This document shows positions 1-8,194 of a stretch of 23,408 bases of DNA, piece after piece (within the stretch, counting starts at the first letter, position 1; the number at the start of each line of letters is the position of its first letter). The notes beneath the pieces are model-generated. The model made no database searches. It had not been told where the DNA came from and saw only the letters and a program-made list of their open reading frames with translations. This stretch comes from Paludibacter sp. UBA5753 (GTDB taxonomy: Bacteria > Bacteroidota > Bacteroidia > Bacteroidales > Paludibacteraceae), in contig DIFH01000105.1 of the NCBI GenBank assembly GCA_002427615.1, forward strand, positions 1 through 23,408, read 5' to 3'. The position numbers and the translations under genes are program-made.

Positions 1-7
1 TAACAAT

Positions 8-45
8 AAAAAAACCGTATAAACAAATATCTATGCGGTTTTTTT
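8..45. terminator. Bidirectional intrinsic terminator
   Basis: A 13-bp stem (8-20 with 33-45, one G-U wobble on the plus-strand RNA) encloses a 12-base loop. The arms are A7-CCGTAT and ATGCGG-T7, so a U-run follows the GC part of the stem in either direction. It lies about 100 bases past the stop of the minus-strand gene at 145-939 and can end that transcript, and also any plus-strand transcript entering from the left edge. Confidence 0.7.
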
Positions 46-144
46 CAATTTTCTATTACCTATTTTTTTAGGGTTTGGGTTTAAAAACAGATAGCCGGCG
101 CTTATAGGAGGTAATTTTAAGATAAACTCTCTATGCCCAATTTA

Positions 145-939
145 CTATAATAACTTGAGTGGAATTGAGATACCGACCGCAAGTCCCAGTATTTTTGAAA
201 CGCCATAGCTGGAACTCAAGGATTTGTATATTTTATCAGAAATAGCTGTTGAACCGACAAATCCAATAGGTTGTTTAGTCGTTAAATTGTAGGTGATATC
301 GAACAACGAAACTCTTAACGAAGTATACGTCAACAAATACCAATACCATTTCTTTTTATCATAATCAATAAAAAAAGGGGTTACCAATAAAGTCCCGATC
401 GATGCTGCATTGAAAACATGCCCCATGGTTTTCGTACGTGTATTATTTAAACCATCACCTATTCCGTTTAAAATAATAGCTGTTGAATATAAACCCACCA
501 GCTTCCATTTATCAAGTTTAATTTTATTTGCAAGCCTGACTTGTTTAAGTTTTGAATTCGAGTCTATTATTTCATGATTATTTAAACTTGTATTCATTTT
601 ATCGATCACATTATTCAAAGAATCAAGTTTGCTGATGATAATCTTGTAATTATTTTCAACTACCGAAAGTCTCATTTTATTTATATCCTGCCGTAATTCT
701 TTGTTAGTCTCCATATCTTCGGCACCGGAGACGGCTTCTTCATCCGTAATAGTTTGTGTTGTGTTAAAATCTATCGTATTTATTATCACTTCCTCGCTGA
801 CTGTTTTTACAGTATCAACTGCATCACCATCAATATTTTTCGTTTCATTCAGGCTCTTATTCGTATCTTCTGCGAGAACAAAAACATGAACAGAAAACAA
901 TAATGTTAATAATATTACGACTACCTTTTCATATAACAT
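145..939 (-). CDS. Unrecognised secreted/membrane protein with coiled coil (264 aa)
   Basis: I do not recognise a named family. Residues 1-23 look like a signal peptide or N-terminal anchor (hydrophobic core VVVILLTLLF, possible cleavage near VLA-ED). Residues 24-80 are acidic and Thr-rich, probably disordered. About 82-140 are rich in heptad-like Ile/Leu/Val with Lys/Asn and may form a coiled coil. The C-terminal 120 residues hold three or four hydrophobic stretches (about 147-163, 175-192, 199-212, 248-262) and an aromatic/polar motif, R209-x3-F-D-x2-Y-N218, then GSTAISDK. I recall similar R..LFD..YN patterns in small Bacteroidetes membrane proteins of unknown function, but cannot check this. 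The ATG at 937-939 opens directly on the signal-like segment. It stands alone: terminators lie at 8-45 and 1069-1096. That it is a gene is fairly sure; its function is unknown. Confidence 0.7.
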   Translation of the reverse strand: MLYEKVVVILLTLLFSVHVFVLAEDTNKSLNETKNIDGDAVDTVKTVSEEVIINTIDFNTTQTITDEEAVSGAEDMETNKELRQDINKMRLSVVENNYKIIISKLDSLNNVIDKMNTSLNNHEIIDSNSKLKQVRLANKIKLDKWKLVGLYSTAIILNGIGDGLNNTRTKTMGHVFNAASIGTLLVTPFFIDYDKKKWYWYLLTYTSLRVSLFDITYNLTTKQPIGFVGSTAISDKIYKSLSSSYGVSKILGLAVGISIPLKLL

Positions 940-1068
940 AAATTTTAGATTTAACGATATTTTAGCTTTAACAGTAATTGGTTAAAGAAATTATTGTTGT
1001 TTTACATTTTGCGGAAAAAGAATAATTAGAATGCATAATACTGTTTGGCAGATCAAGATCAGATTACA

Positions 1069-1096
1069 AAGGCTGTCCCTGTTTCGGGACAGCCTT
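1069..1096 (-). terminator. Hairpin terminator downstream of ppdK
   Basis: A perfect 11-bp stem, AAGGCTGTCCC (1069-1079) with GGGACAGCCTT (1086-1096), around a 6-base loop, starts 8 bases past the ppdK stop. On the minus strand it is followed by only a weak U-rich stretch (TTTGTAATCT), so it may act as a terminator or as an mRNA 3'-end stabiliser. Its position strongly suggests the 3' end of the ppdK message. Confidence 0.65.
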
Positions 1097-1103
1097 AGGT
1101 AAA

Positions 1104-3827
1104 TCAATCTTTCAATGCAGCCTGTGCAGCAGCCAGACGGGCGATAGGTACCCGGAAAGGAGAACAACTTACGTAGTTCAATCCCACGCGGTGGCAGAAT
1201 TCAACCGACGATGGTTCACCTCCGTGTTCGCCGCAAATACCCACTTTAAGATCGGGACGAACAGAGCGTCCTTTTTCGGTAGCCATTTGTATTAATTGTC
1301 CTACGCCAATTTGATCGAGAATCTGGAACGGATCGGCTTCCAGGATTTTCTTTTCAAGATAAATTGGTAAGAATGATGCAATATCGTCGCGCGAATAACC
1401 GAAAGTCATCTGAGTTAAGTCGTTGGTTCCAAATGAGAAGAACTCAGCTTTTTCGGCAATACGATCAGCAGTTAAAGCTGCACGCGGAATTTCAATCATA
1501 GTACCCACTTTGAATTCAATGCTGTCGCCTTTTTCTTCGAATAATTTGGCCGCTGTATCGCGAATGATTTTATCCTGTACGTTGAACTCTGATTTGATAC
1601 CTACCAACGGAACCATGATTTCAGGTTTAGCAACGATACCTTTGGCTTTCAATGTCAACGCGGCTCCAAGGATAGCGCGGGTCTGCATTTCGGTAATTTC
1701 AGGATAAGTATTTCCCAACCGGCAACCACGGTGACCCAACATCGGGTTTTGTTCGTGCAATGAATCTACCCGTTGTTTAATTACTTTGATCGAAACTCCC
1801 ATGGCTTCCGCCATTTCCTGTTGACCTTTTTCATCGTGAGGAACAAACTCATGTAAAGGTGGGTCGAGCAGGCGAACTGTAACCGGACAACCTTCCATAG
1901 CGGCAAAAATACCTTCAAAGTCGGCTTCCTGGTAAGGCAGAATTTTTGCCAAAGCAATGCGACGACCGGCTTCATCTTTTGCCAGAATCATTTCGCGCAT
2001 AGCTTTTATTTTTTCACCTTCGAAGAACATGTGTTCCGTGCGGCAGAGTCCGATACCGGTAGCGCCGAATTTACGGGCAACTTGTGCATCGTGTGGTGTA
2101 TCGGCATTGGTACGAACCGTCATTTTAGTATGTTTGTCGGCCAATGTCATTAATTCGGCAAAGTCGGCATCCAGTTCTGCTTCCATGGTGGCTACTTTTC
2201 CTAAGAAAATATCGCCGGTGGAACCGTTTAACGAAATATAATCGCCTTCTTTTACTACTATACCATCAACTTCCATGGTTTTGGCGGCATAGTCAATTTT
2301 CAAGGTTCCGGCGCCTGAAACACAGCATTTACCCATACCGCGCGCCACAACGGCAGCGTGCGAGGTCATACCGCCACGCGCGGTCAGAATTCCCTGGGCG
2401 GCAGCCATGCCGGCTAAATCTTCGGGAGAAGTTTCAACGCGCACCATGATTACTTTTTCGCCACTTGCAGCCCAATCGGCAGCATCATCGGCATTGAAAA
2501 CAACACGACCTGAAGCAGCTCCCGGCGAAGCAGCCAAACCTTTAGCAACCAGTTTAGCCTCTTTAATTGCTTTTTTATCGAAAACAGGGTGAAGTAATTC
2601 ATCCAAACGGTTTGGGTCAATACGTAAGATGGCTGATTTTTCGTCAAGCATACCTTGATGGAACATGTCGATGGCAATTTTTACCATGGCAGCGCCGGTA
2701 CGTTTTCCGTTTCGGGTTTGCAGGAACCACAATTTACCTTCCTGTACGGTAAATTCCATATCCTGCATATCTTTGTAGTGGTTTTCAAGTTTTGTCTGGA
2801 TAGCATCCAATTCTTTGTAAATCGAAGGCATTGCCTCTTCCATTGAAGGGAATTTTGCCACACGTACTTCTTCCGGAATTCCAGCCAGTAAAGCCCAACG
2901 TTGCGAACCTTCTTTGGTGATTTGTTGGGGAGTACGGATACCGGCCACCACATCTTCGCCCTGTGCATTGATCAGGTATTCACCCATGAAAATATCTTCA
3001 CCGGTAGCGGCATCGCGGCTGAAGCATACGCCTGTTGCCGAAGTTTCACCCATATTACCAAATACCATTGCCTGAACATTAACGGCTGTTCCCCATTCAG
3101 CGGGAATTCCTTCCATTTTACGATACAGGATGGCGCGATCGTTCATCCATGAGTCGAATACAGCGCAAATAGCGCCCCAGAGTTGTTCGTAAGCCGATTC
3201 GGGAAAATTATGTCCGGTTTGTTTCAATACGGCAGCCTTGAATTTTGTTACCAGTTCTTTCAGGTCATCAACCGAAAGTTCGGTATCCAAATGAACCCCT
3301 TTTGCTTTTTTTACCTGTTCGATAATTTCTTCAAACGGATCAATGTCGTTTTTATTTACAGGCTTCATTCCCAAAACAACATCCCCGTACATTTGTATAA
3401 AGCGGCGATAAGAGTCCCAGGCGAAACGGGCGTTTCCGGTTTTGCGAATCAAACCTTCAACCACTGCATCGTTCAAACCCAGATTCAGAATGGTATCCAT
3501 CATCCCGGGCATCGAAGCGCGAGCGCCCGAACGTACCGAAACCAACAAAGGATTTTCGATATCCCCGAATTTAGAATTCATTAGTTTTTCAACTCCTGCA
3601 ATGGCTTTTTCCACTTCAGGTTTGAGCAGTTCAACTACTTTGTTTTTACCCAGTTCGAAATATTCGGTACAAACCTCGGTAGTAATGGTGAAACCCGGAG
3701 GAACTGGAACACCGATCAAATTCATTTCGGCAAGATTTGCTCCTTTTCCGCCAAGCAAATTCTTCATGTCAGCTTTACCTTCGGCTTGTCCGTTGCCAAA
3801 GGTATAGACTCTTTTTGTGTCGTTCAT
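1104..3827 (-). CDS. ppdK: Pyruvate, phosphate dikinase
   Basis: Cytoplasmic enzyme interconverting pyruvate + ATP + phosphate and PEP + AMP + pyrophosphate. The 907-aa length is complete and near the family's usual 870-910. Domains in order: ATP-grasp nucleotide-binding domain (about 20-390, opening with the GGKGANLAEM motif at 26-35); swivelling phosphohistidine domain (about 430-515) with catalytic His490 in GGMTSHAAVVARG; C-terminal PEP/pyruvate TIM barrel (about 530-900) with GLCRTEHMFF, the SFGTNDLTQ segment and catalytic Cys865 in GICGEHGGEP. All hallmark residues are present. The ATG at 3825-3827 gives the normal N-terminus. A consensus-like -7 box lies at 3876-3883 and a hairpin follows the stop, so it appears monocistronic. 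In anaerobic Bacteroidetes the pyrophosphate-linked reaction may serve glycolysis or gluconeogenesis; the direction cannot be read from sequence. Confidence 0.98.
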   Translation of the reverse strand: MNDTKRVYTFGNGQAEGKADMKNLLGGKGANLAEMNLIGVPVPPGFTITTEVCTEYFELGKNKVVELLKPEVEKAIAGVEKLMNSKFGDIENPLLVSVRSGARASMPGMMDTILNLGLNDAVVEGLIRKTGNARFAWDSYRRFIQMYGDVVLGMKPVNKNDIDPFEEIIEQVKKAKGVHLDTELSVDDLKELVTKFKAAVLKQTGHNFPESAYEQLWGAICAVFDSWMNDRAILYRKMEGIPAEWGTAVNVQAMVFGNMGETSATGVCFSRDAATGEDIFMGEYLINAQGEDVVAGIRTPQQITKEGSQRWALLAGIPEEVRVAKFPSMEEAMPSIYKELDAIQTKLENHYKDMQDMEFTVQEGKLWFLQTRNGKRTGAAMVKIAIDMFHQGMLDEKSAILRIDPNRLDELLHPVFDKKAIKEAKLVAKGLAASPGAASGRVVFNADDAADWAASGEKVIMVRVETSPEDLAGMAAAQGILTARGGMTSHAAVVARGMGKCCVSGAGTLKIDYAAKTMEVDGIVVKEGDYISLNGSTGDIFLGKVATMEAELDADFAELMTLADKHTKMTVRTNADTPHDAQVARKFGATGIGLCRTEHMFFEGEKIKAMREMILAKDEAGRRIALAKILPYQEADFEGIFAAMEGCPVTVRLLDPPLHEFVPHDEKGQQEMAEAMGVSIKVIKQRVDSLHEQNPMLGHRGCRLGNTYPEITEMQTRAILGAALTLKAKGIVAKPEIMVPLVGIKSEFNVQDKIIRDTAAKLFEEKGDSIEFKVGTMIEIPRAALTADRIAEKAEFFSFGTNDLTQMTFGYSRDDIASFLPIYLEKKILEADPFQILDQIGVGQLIQMATEKGRSVRPDLKVGICGEHGGEPSSVEFCHRVGLNYVSCSPFRVPIARLAAAQAALKD

Positions 3828-3875
3828 AGTGTGTATTATTGTGTTTAAAAATTAATTACAGTTATCAATTGTTCG

Positions 3876-3883
3876 CAAAAATA
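3876..3883 (-). promoter_or_regulatory. Putative -7 box of the ppdK promoter
   Basis: Read on the minus strand this is TATTTTTG, a match to the Bacteroidetes -7 consensus TAnnTTTG, about 49 bases before the ppdK ATG. No TTTG -33 element is seen at 19-21 bases. The spacer on this side of the miniature element is only about 90 bases, so this is the best candidate there. Confidence 0.35.
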
Positions 3884-3925
3884 GCATTTTTTACTCAAAA
3901 ATTAAAATAACAAACAAAAAACTAT

Positions 3926-4123
3926 GGTGAAGTTTTGAAAAGTATGATATAAAGTCTTATTAACAGACATACTATAACAATATTATTCGGCGATAATATT
4001 ATTCTTGATAAGTTTGAATAAATGGATTTATAGTGTAGCTACACATCCTGTTTTAATATTATAATTCATTTTAATATATTGATATTCAAATGATAATGCT
4101 ATGATACTTTTTGTATCACCGCC
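3926..4123 (+). mobile_element. Miniature inverted-repeat element, copy 1 (8-bp TSD)
   Basis: A 198-bp AT-rich non-coding element flanked by the perfect 8-bp direct repeat AAAACTAT (3918-3925 and 4124-4131). The ends form an imperfect 24-bp inverted repeat: the left end begins GGTGAAGTTTTGAAAAG and the right end, reverse-complemented, begins GGCGGTGATACAAAAAG (16 of 24 positions agree). Inside are an 8-bp inverted repeat AATATTAT/ATAATATT (3979-3986 and 3993-4000), a perfect palindrome GTGTAGCTACAC (4033-4044) and a hairpin TGATAC/GTATCA (4102-4118). No ORF of note. Copy 2 at 9124-9480 is colinear and roughly 80% alike by eye. It fills most of the 361-base gap between the beta-helix lipoprotein gene and ppdK. 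The mobilising transposase is not in the window; GG-starting ends and 8-bp AT-rich duplications occur in several IS families (for example ISL3, IS1595), so I do not assign one. Confidence 0.85.
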
Positions 4124-4188
4124 AAAACTATTATGATTTTACATTTAAAACAGCCAAGTGTCTGGTTCTACTTGCAACGAGTTTTATA

Positions 4189-5652
4189 TTATTTTGTTGG
4201 CTTCCATTCGTAAGCTCCGGCATCAGGTGCATTGTCTTCGAGCCGGCTGTTTCCGTTTAAATCGAGAGGAAAATGTTTTGCGATTTCAGGATCGGCCAAA
4301 CCTCTGGCGGGAGAAACGGAGTCGGGGGTAAAATCGAAATAACGTTTTTTTTCATAATCGAAGCGCGCTTGTTTAAAAACAGTATCTTGAACGGCATACC
4401 ATCGAATGTTTTGAAACTGCGAGAGTTCATAAGGAACTTTCCGGCGGATATATGAATTGGAAAAAACGCCTTTGTATTGAGATATAAAACGGCTGGCGAT
4501 GCTTAACTCGGTTTCGAGTCCACCTGATATAATGCAGTTTTGAAATTCCGTTTCCATAGGGACTGTCCTGTAAAGTCCCATAATCATTACAGCCGGGTTT
4601 TTGTCGCGCGAAGTGGGTTCGAAGGAATTGCCGTTGTAGTAATTGGCAATGGTACTCTGCACAAAAACGTGTTTGCCACCGCTTAAATAAACACTGTAAC
4701 TGCCTGTATTCGAAATTTCGGAGTTGCTTACCGTTACATTGCCGTTTTGCGCTACCAAACCGTAATAAACAAAATTATGTATCCGGCAATCGGTGATTTC
4801 CAGGGATGGCAAAAAGTTTCTGTCGTTGTTCGAAAAGGACACGCCTACGTAACCGCTATTGATGTTCACATGACGTAAAACATGATTTCCTTTGTTCCAT
4901 AGCAAATAAAGTCCGCCCCATTGCCCTGCTATATAATTATAAGGCACAGGATCCATAAATTTCACTTTGTCGAGTCTGTCGCCTCGCATTTCGATCGGTT
5001 TCTCAAAAGTGCCTTCCGCTTTCAGGTTTCCGTAAACAATTAAATCGGCGTTGTTATGAAAATACAATTGGCAACCGGCAGGGATATTAAGCGTTTTAGC
5101 GGAATCGACAACCAGGTATCCATAAATAAGGTAAGGACGCTGTGCACTTAAAGTTGTATCGTTCAGGATTGTTTTGTTTCTCATCAAAATCATATCCTGT
5201 CCGAAAGCCTCCAGACGAACCCGTTGTTCCACTCCATTTGTCTGAAAAACAACAGAATCGTCGATCAGAATTGGAGAGTCGGCATTGTTGGGGTCGACCG
5301 TTACTTCGACAAAAATATACAGACTGTCGTTGGCGCTGATATCAATGTTGCGAAACTGATTGTCGGCGCTGGTATTTCCATCCACATTGAGGCGAAATTG
5401 CGAGTTTTTCCCTCCGGCCAACCCGATTGAGCTTATATGCAGTGCGCGGTTATTGCGATTGTAAACCAGAAATTTTTCGGTCGTGCTGCCTATTGTTGTA
5501 AAAACCGTATCGAAAGTCAGTGTATCGGTTGAAAAAGCAAGTGTTTTTTGGGGATTGTCCGTAAAAAGTTCATCATCGCAACTGCCGAAAGAGCAAGCTG
5601 CAAGGATAAACAAAACCGGATAAAAAATAAAAAATGATTTATTACATCTCAT
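4189..5652 (-). CDS. Right-handed beta-helix lipoprotein
   Basis: Predicted surface or periplasmic lipoprotein of 487 aa; substrate unknown. The ATG at 5650-5652 is preferred over an in-frame TTG at 5683-5685: it places a compact signal peptide (MRCNKSFFIF, then a hydrophobic core) before the lipobox LAAC with Cys20. Residues about 35-140 resemble a beta-sandwich of the ASH/DUF1573-like kind (repeated D-T-L-x-F-D-T-V and VYNRNNRALHISSIGL patterns). From about 170 on, short repeating strands (NADLIVYGNLKAEGT, HVLRHVNINSGYVGVSF, LEITDCRIHNF, VTVSNSEISNTGSYSVY) mark a right-handed parallel beta-helix as in pectate-lyase-fold proteins. The C-terminal segment with PDAGAYEW is typical of Bacteroidetes beta-helix proteins. 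I see no convincing catalytic lyase residues, so binding or scaffolding is as likely as polysaccharide cleavage. Confidence 0.88.
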   Translation of the reverse strand: MRCNKSFFIFYPVLFILAACSFGSCDDELFTDNPQKTLAFSTDTLTFDTVFTTIGSTTEKFLVYNRNNRALHISSIGLAGGKNSQFRLNVDGNTSADNQFRNIDISANDSLYIFVEVTVDPNNADSPILIDDSVVFQTNGVEQRVRLEAFGQDMILMRNKTILNDTTLSAQRPYLIYGYLVVDSAKTLNIPAGCQLYFHNNADLIVYGNLKAEGTFEKPIEMRGDRLDKVKFMDPVPYNYIAGQWGGLYLLWNKGNHVLRHVNINSGYVGVSFSNNDRNFLPSLEITDCRIHNFVYYGLVAQNGNVTVSNSEISNTGSYSVYLSGGKHVFVQSTIANYYNGNSFEPTSRDKNPAVMIMGLYRTVPMETEFQNCIISGGLETELSIASRFISQYKGVFSNSYIRRKVPYELSQFQNIRWYAVQDTVFKQARFDYEKKRYFDFTPDSVSPARGLADPEIAKHFPLDLNGNSRLEDNAPDAGAYEWKPTK

Positions 5653-5705
5653 AAATTGAGTTTGATTTTGTAAACAGAAACGCAAATCTTACCAAATTAT
5701 TTTTC

Positions 5706-5713
5706 CAAATTTA
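5706..5713 (-). promoter_or_regulatory. Putative -7 box for the beta-helix lipoprotein gene
   Basis: On the minus strand this reads TAAATTTG, matching TAnnTTTG, about 53 bases before the ATG at 5652. It lies back to back with the plus-strand box at 5746-5753 in the 159-base divergent spacer. No clear -33 element is visible. Confidence 0.4.
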
Positions 5714-5745
5714 CCCGAAAAGATGCTACTGTTATAATATTGACT

Positions 5746-5753
5746 TATATTTG
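5746..5753 (+). promoter_or_regulatory. Putative -7 box for the 92-aa gene
   Basis: TATATTTG matches TAnnTTTG 58 bases before the ATG at 5812, giving a leader of about 50 bases. A -33 TTTG is not seen at the usual distance, so support rests on the -7 box and position. Confidence 0.4.
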
Positions 5754-5811
5754 TGCCTGAAATCAATAAGTTGTCCAAGATCACTGATCAGTAATATTAA
5801 AAATTTAAGCT

Positions 5812-6090
5812 ATGGCAAGTCGCAGAAATTTTAAAAAAACAATTCAGTTTGTTTCGTCCGAACTGATTACCGATGTTTACTTTCGTTGTTTGATGTCCAA
5901 TAAAATTGAAGAAGACAAAGTTGACAAAATTGTACTGGAAATTGCAGAAAACAGCCGTGAATATATTTTGAGAGCCAACCGCCCGACAGGCAAAGACAAC
6001 CCGCAACTTGTAAAAGCCTATTTCAGGAAATTGTATGCCGACTGGCAAAAGACCATGGAAAAAATTGTCGGTGAAATTGAAAAACTCTGA
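5812..6090 (+). CDS. Small conserved-looking protein of unknown function (92 aa)
   Basis: A 92-aa soluble, basic, probably all-helical protein starting MASRRNFKKTI. It contains a Lys-rich N-terminus, a helical segment with VSSELITDVYFRC, an acidic patch (KIEEDKVDKIVLEIAENS) and an amphipathic C-terminal helix ending EKIVGEIEKL. I recall small hypothetical proteins of this kind in Bacteroidales but cannot name a family or function. It has its own promoter-like box at 5746-5753 and starts with ATG. Its stop is only 2 bases from the stop of the convergent PorT-like gene, with no terminator between them, so the two transcripts probably overlap at their 3' ends. A positively charged N-terminus would suit nucleic-acid or ribosome association, but that is only a guess. 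Confidence 0.8.
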   Translation: MASRRNFKKTIQFVSSELITDVYFRCLMSNKIEEDKVDKIVLEIAENSREYILRANRPTGKDNPQLVKAYFRKLYADWQKTMEKIVGEIEKL

Positions 6091-6092
6091 TT

Positions 6093-6812
6093 TTATTCAA
6101 AGTTGAATGTGAGCGTAATCACTTTCGATGTCAATTTCTTAAGCGCTAACGAGTATTTTTTATCATCTTCGCTCAAAGTACCTTCTCCTTCTCTTTCTTC
6201 GAGAGGGACAAACAGGTTATTTCCACCAATGGCAAATTTAAGCTCGGGAGCTAATTTGAAAAATGAGAAATAAATATCGCAACCTACGCCAAATTCGAGA
6301 TAAACATCCAAAGGCTTCAGGTAGACAGGTTTTTCCTTGTCCCTACCCAAATCCAAACCTACTCCTCCGCCGCCTATCAAGTAAGGGCGAAAATCTCCAT
6401 ATCGTTCGGCGCTGTATTTCAAATACAAGGGTAAACACAAGGGAGCCGACCCGACAGAGACAGAACCTCCTCCTTTCACACTATCATTTTCAATATAACT
6501 ATAGCTTAATTCTCTCTCGCCAAAATGAAGTGTAGGTGTAAAACGAAGATTGAAATAACGATTCAGCTGCATATCGCTGATGATGCCCACCGAAAATCCG
6601 GGTTTCAAACGCGAAACATCCACCTGGTAAACTTTTCCATCGATCGATTGCAAACTTGGCGTAATCCCGAAATCCATGGTATTCATACCCAGTAAAAACC
6701 CGAAATGAATAATTTTATCATCGCCTATATAATTGCTGAATTGAGCAGAGCTGTACACACTTACCTGAACTAAAATAAGAATGAGCCATAAGCGCATTTT
6801 ATTTTTTATCAT
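6093..6812 (-). CDS. porT: PorT-family outer-membrane beta-barrel protein
   Basis: A 239-aa outer-membrane protein resembling PorT, a type IX secretion (gliding/Por system) component of Bacteroidetes, which is about 240 aa long. Evidence: a signal peptide with cleavage near SSA-QF (residues 23/24), then alternating polar/hydrophobic strands throughout. These include FHFGERELSYSYIEN-like hairpins, the segment LCLPLYLKYSAERYGDFRPY followed by a Gly-rich turn, and a C-terminal strand VITLTFNFE. The PLYLKYSAER-PYLIGGGG arrangement is what I associate with PorT and PorT-like proteins. Assignment to true PorT rather than the wider family of PorT-like barrels is uncertain, because none of the other por/gld genes are nearby. 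The ATG at 6810-6812 is used; a second ATG at codon 6 (6795-6797) would also give a signal peptide. Confidence 0.75.
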   Translation of the reverse strand: MIKNKMRLWLILILVQVSVYSSAQFSNYIGDDKIIHFGFLLGMNTMDFGITPSLQSIDGKVYQVDVSRLKPGFSVGIISDMQLNRYFNLRFTPTLHFGERELSYSYIENDSVKGGGSVSVGSAPLCLPLYLKYSAERYGDFRPYLIGGGGVGLDLGRDKEKPVYLKPLDVYLEFGVGCDIYFSFFKLAPELKFAIGGNNLFVPLEEREGEGTLSEDDKKYSLALKKLTSKVITLTFNFE

Positions 6813-6879
6813 AAATAGTTATATTTTTTGAGTTTAAACAATGAATAAACGGTTGCCAAACTATATTATTGTACGGGAT

Positions 6880-6899
6880 GACGGAATTCCGATTCCGTC
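6880..6899. repeat. GC-rich short palindrome
   Basis: GACGGAAT (6880-6887) and ATTCCGTC (6892-6899) form a perfect 8-bp stem around TCCG in the 218-base divergent spacer between the PorT-like gene and lpxB. It contains the nested palindrome CGGAATTCCG. Neither strand has a U-run after it, so an intrinsic terminator is unlikely. It stands out from the AT-rich surroundings. Confidence 0.6.
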
Positions 6900-6941
6900 G
6901 AAAAAGAAACCGGAAATTCCCAACATATTGATTTAAAATAT

Positions 6942-6949
6942 TAAATTTG
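6942..6949 (+). promoter_or_regulatory. Putative -7 box for lpxB
   Basis: TAAATTTG matches TAnnTTTG, 81 bases before the lpxB ATG at 7031. No TTTG is found at the ideal -33 spacing, so confidence is moderate. Confidence 0.4.
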
Positions 6950-7030
6950 CAGTGAAGAACCGGAGAAATAACGAGCCGGAGTTAACAAATATCTGGCCAT
7001 CAGCGCCTGAAAATTAATTTGCAAAAAAAC

Positions 7031-8161
7031 ATGCGTTACTTTTTAATAGCCGGCGAAGCTTCGGGCGATTTACATGCATCAAACCTGATGCGCGAACTCA
7101 GGAACAACGATCCGAATGCAGAATTTTGCTTCCTTGGGGGCGATTTAATGCAGGCGCAAGGCGGAACGATGATAAAACATTATCGCCAAATGGCATTTAT
7201 GGGTTTCTGGGCGGTGATTAAAAATGCAGGAAAAGTACTCAACAATATCAATGATTGCAAAAAAGCATTGGCCGGCTTTCAACCCGATGTGCTTATCCTG
7301 GTTGATTACCCCGGTTTTAACCTGCGTATGGCGCGTTTTGCGAAAAAACAACTTGCCATTCCGGTTTATTACTACATTTCGCCCAAACTGTGGGCGTGGA
7401 AAGAATATCGCATCAAAGATATCAAGCGCTACGTGGATAAAATGTTTACCATCTTTCCTTTTGAAACCGGATTTTATAAAAAACACAATTATTCCGTCGA
7501 GTATGTAGGTAACCCGTCAGTCGATTCGGTATTTTTGCGTCCCAACCAAAATCAGACTTTTGAAGAATTTTGTTCGAAAAATAAGATAGAGCATAAACCG
7601 GTCATAGCCATTTTAGCGGGAAGCAGGAAGCAGGAAATATCGGCTTGTTTACCCCGCATGCTCGAAAGCGCCAGGCAATTTCGAGAGTATCAGATTGTTG
7701 TAGGCGGAGCGCCGGGAATTGATCCCGCGTTTTATAAATCGGTTGTGGGGGATAACGAGGTAAACATCGTTTTCGGACAAACTTATGATTTACTGCAACA
7801 TGCCCGTGCTGCCATAGTGAACTCAGGAACTGCCACATTGGAAACAGCTTTAATCGGCACCCCGCAGGTAGTCGTATATCATGTAATGTTTGGCTGGATT
7901 GCTTACGTCATAAAAAATATTTTAATAAAAGTGAAATTCGTTTCCCTGGTAAACCTGATTTGTCAAAAAGAGGTTGTAAAAGAACTGGTGGCGCATTACT
8001 TTACAGTCGAAAATGTAACAAATGAATTAGATAAATTATTGCATAACGAAACTTACCGTCAAAATATGCTCCACGAATATGCCGAAATAATAAAAACTTT
8101 GGGAGTACCGGGAACAGCTGAAAGAGCTGCGAAAAAAATGGTTGAAGAATTGGGCAAATAA
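7031..8161 (+). CDS. lpxB: Lipid-A-disaccharide synthase
   Basis: Membrane-associated GT19 glycosyltransferase that joins UDP-2,3-diacylglucosamine and lipid X to make the tetraacyl disaccharide of lipid A. The 376-aa length is normal. I start at the ATG 7031, giving MRYFLIAGEASGD, the classic N-terminus; the in-frame TTG at 7019 adds four residues and is less likely. Visible family motifs: AGEASGD (7-13), FLGGDLMQ (34-41), VDYPGFNLRMA (91-101), YYISPKLWAWK (114-124), LAGSRKQEI (195-203), NSGTATLETALIGTPQVV (264-281) and FVSLVNLI (303-310). It appears single here, without the usual Gram-negative lpxA/fabZ neighbours, and converges on ptb with a 33-base gap that holds no clear terminator. Confidence 0.97.
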   Translation: MRYFLIAGEASGDLHASNLMRELRNNDPNAEFCFLGGDLMQAQGGTMIKHYRQMAFMGFWAVIKNAGKVLNNINDCKKALAGFQPDVLILVDYPGFNLRMARFAKKQLAIPVYYYISPKLWAWKEYRIKDIKRYVDKMFTIFPFETGFYKKHNYSVEYVGNPSVDSVFLRPNQNQTFEEFCSKNKIEHKPVIAILAGSRKQEISACLPRMLESARQFREYQIVVGGAPGIDPAFYKSVVGDNEVNIVFGQTYDLLQHARAAIVNSGTATLETALIGTPQVVVYHVMFGWIAYVIKNILIKVKFVSLVNLICQKEVVKELVAHYFTVENVTNELDKLLHNETYRQNMLHEYAEIIKTLGVPGTAERAAKKMVEELGK

Positions 8162-8194
8162 TTTCAGGCAGCAAAATCAACTGAATATGGAAGA

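Noticed and set aside
3183..3584. A 133-codon plus-strand ORF antisense to ppdK
   Set aside because: It is a shadow of the strongly conserved PPDK frame on the other strand; the peptide shows no recognisable domain. The same holds for the other antisense ORFs within 1104-3827.
5653..5685. A TTG start for the beta-helix lipoprotein, adding 11 residues
   Set aside because: TTG starts are rare, and the ATG at 5650-5652 gives a signal peptide of normal length before the lipobox Cys.
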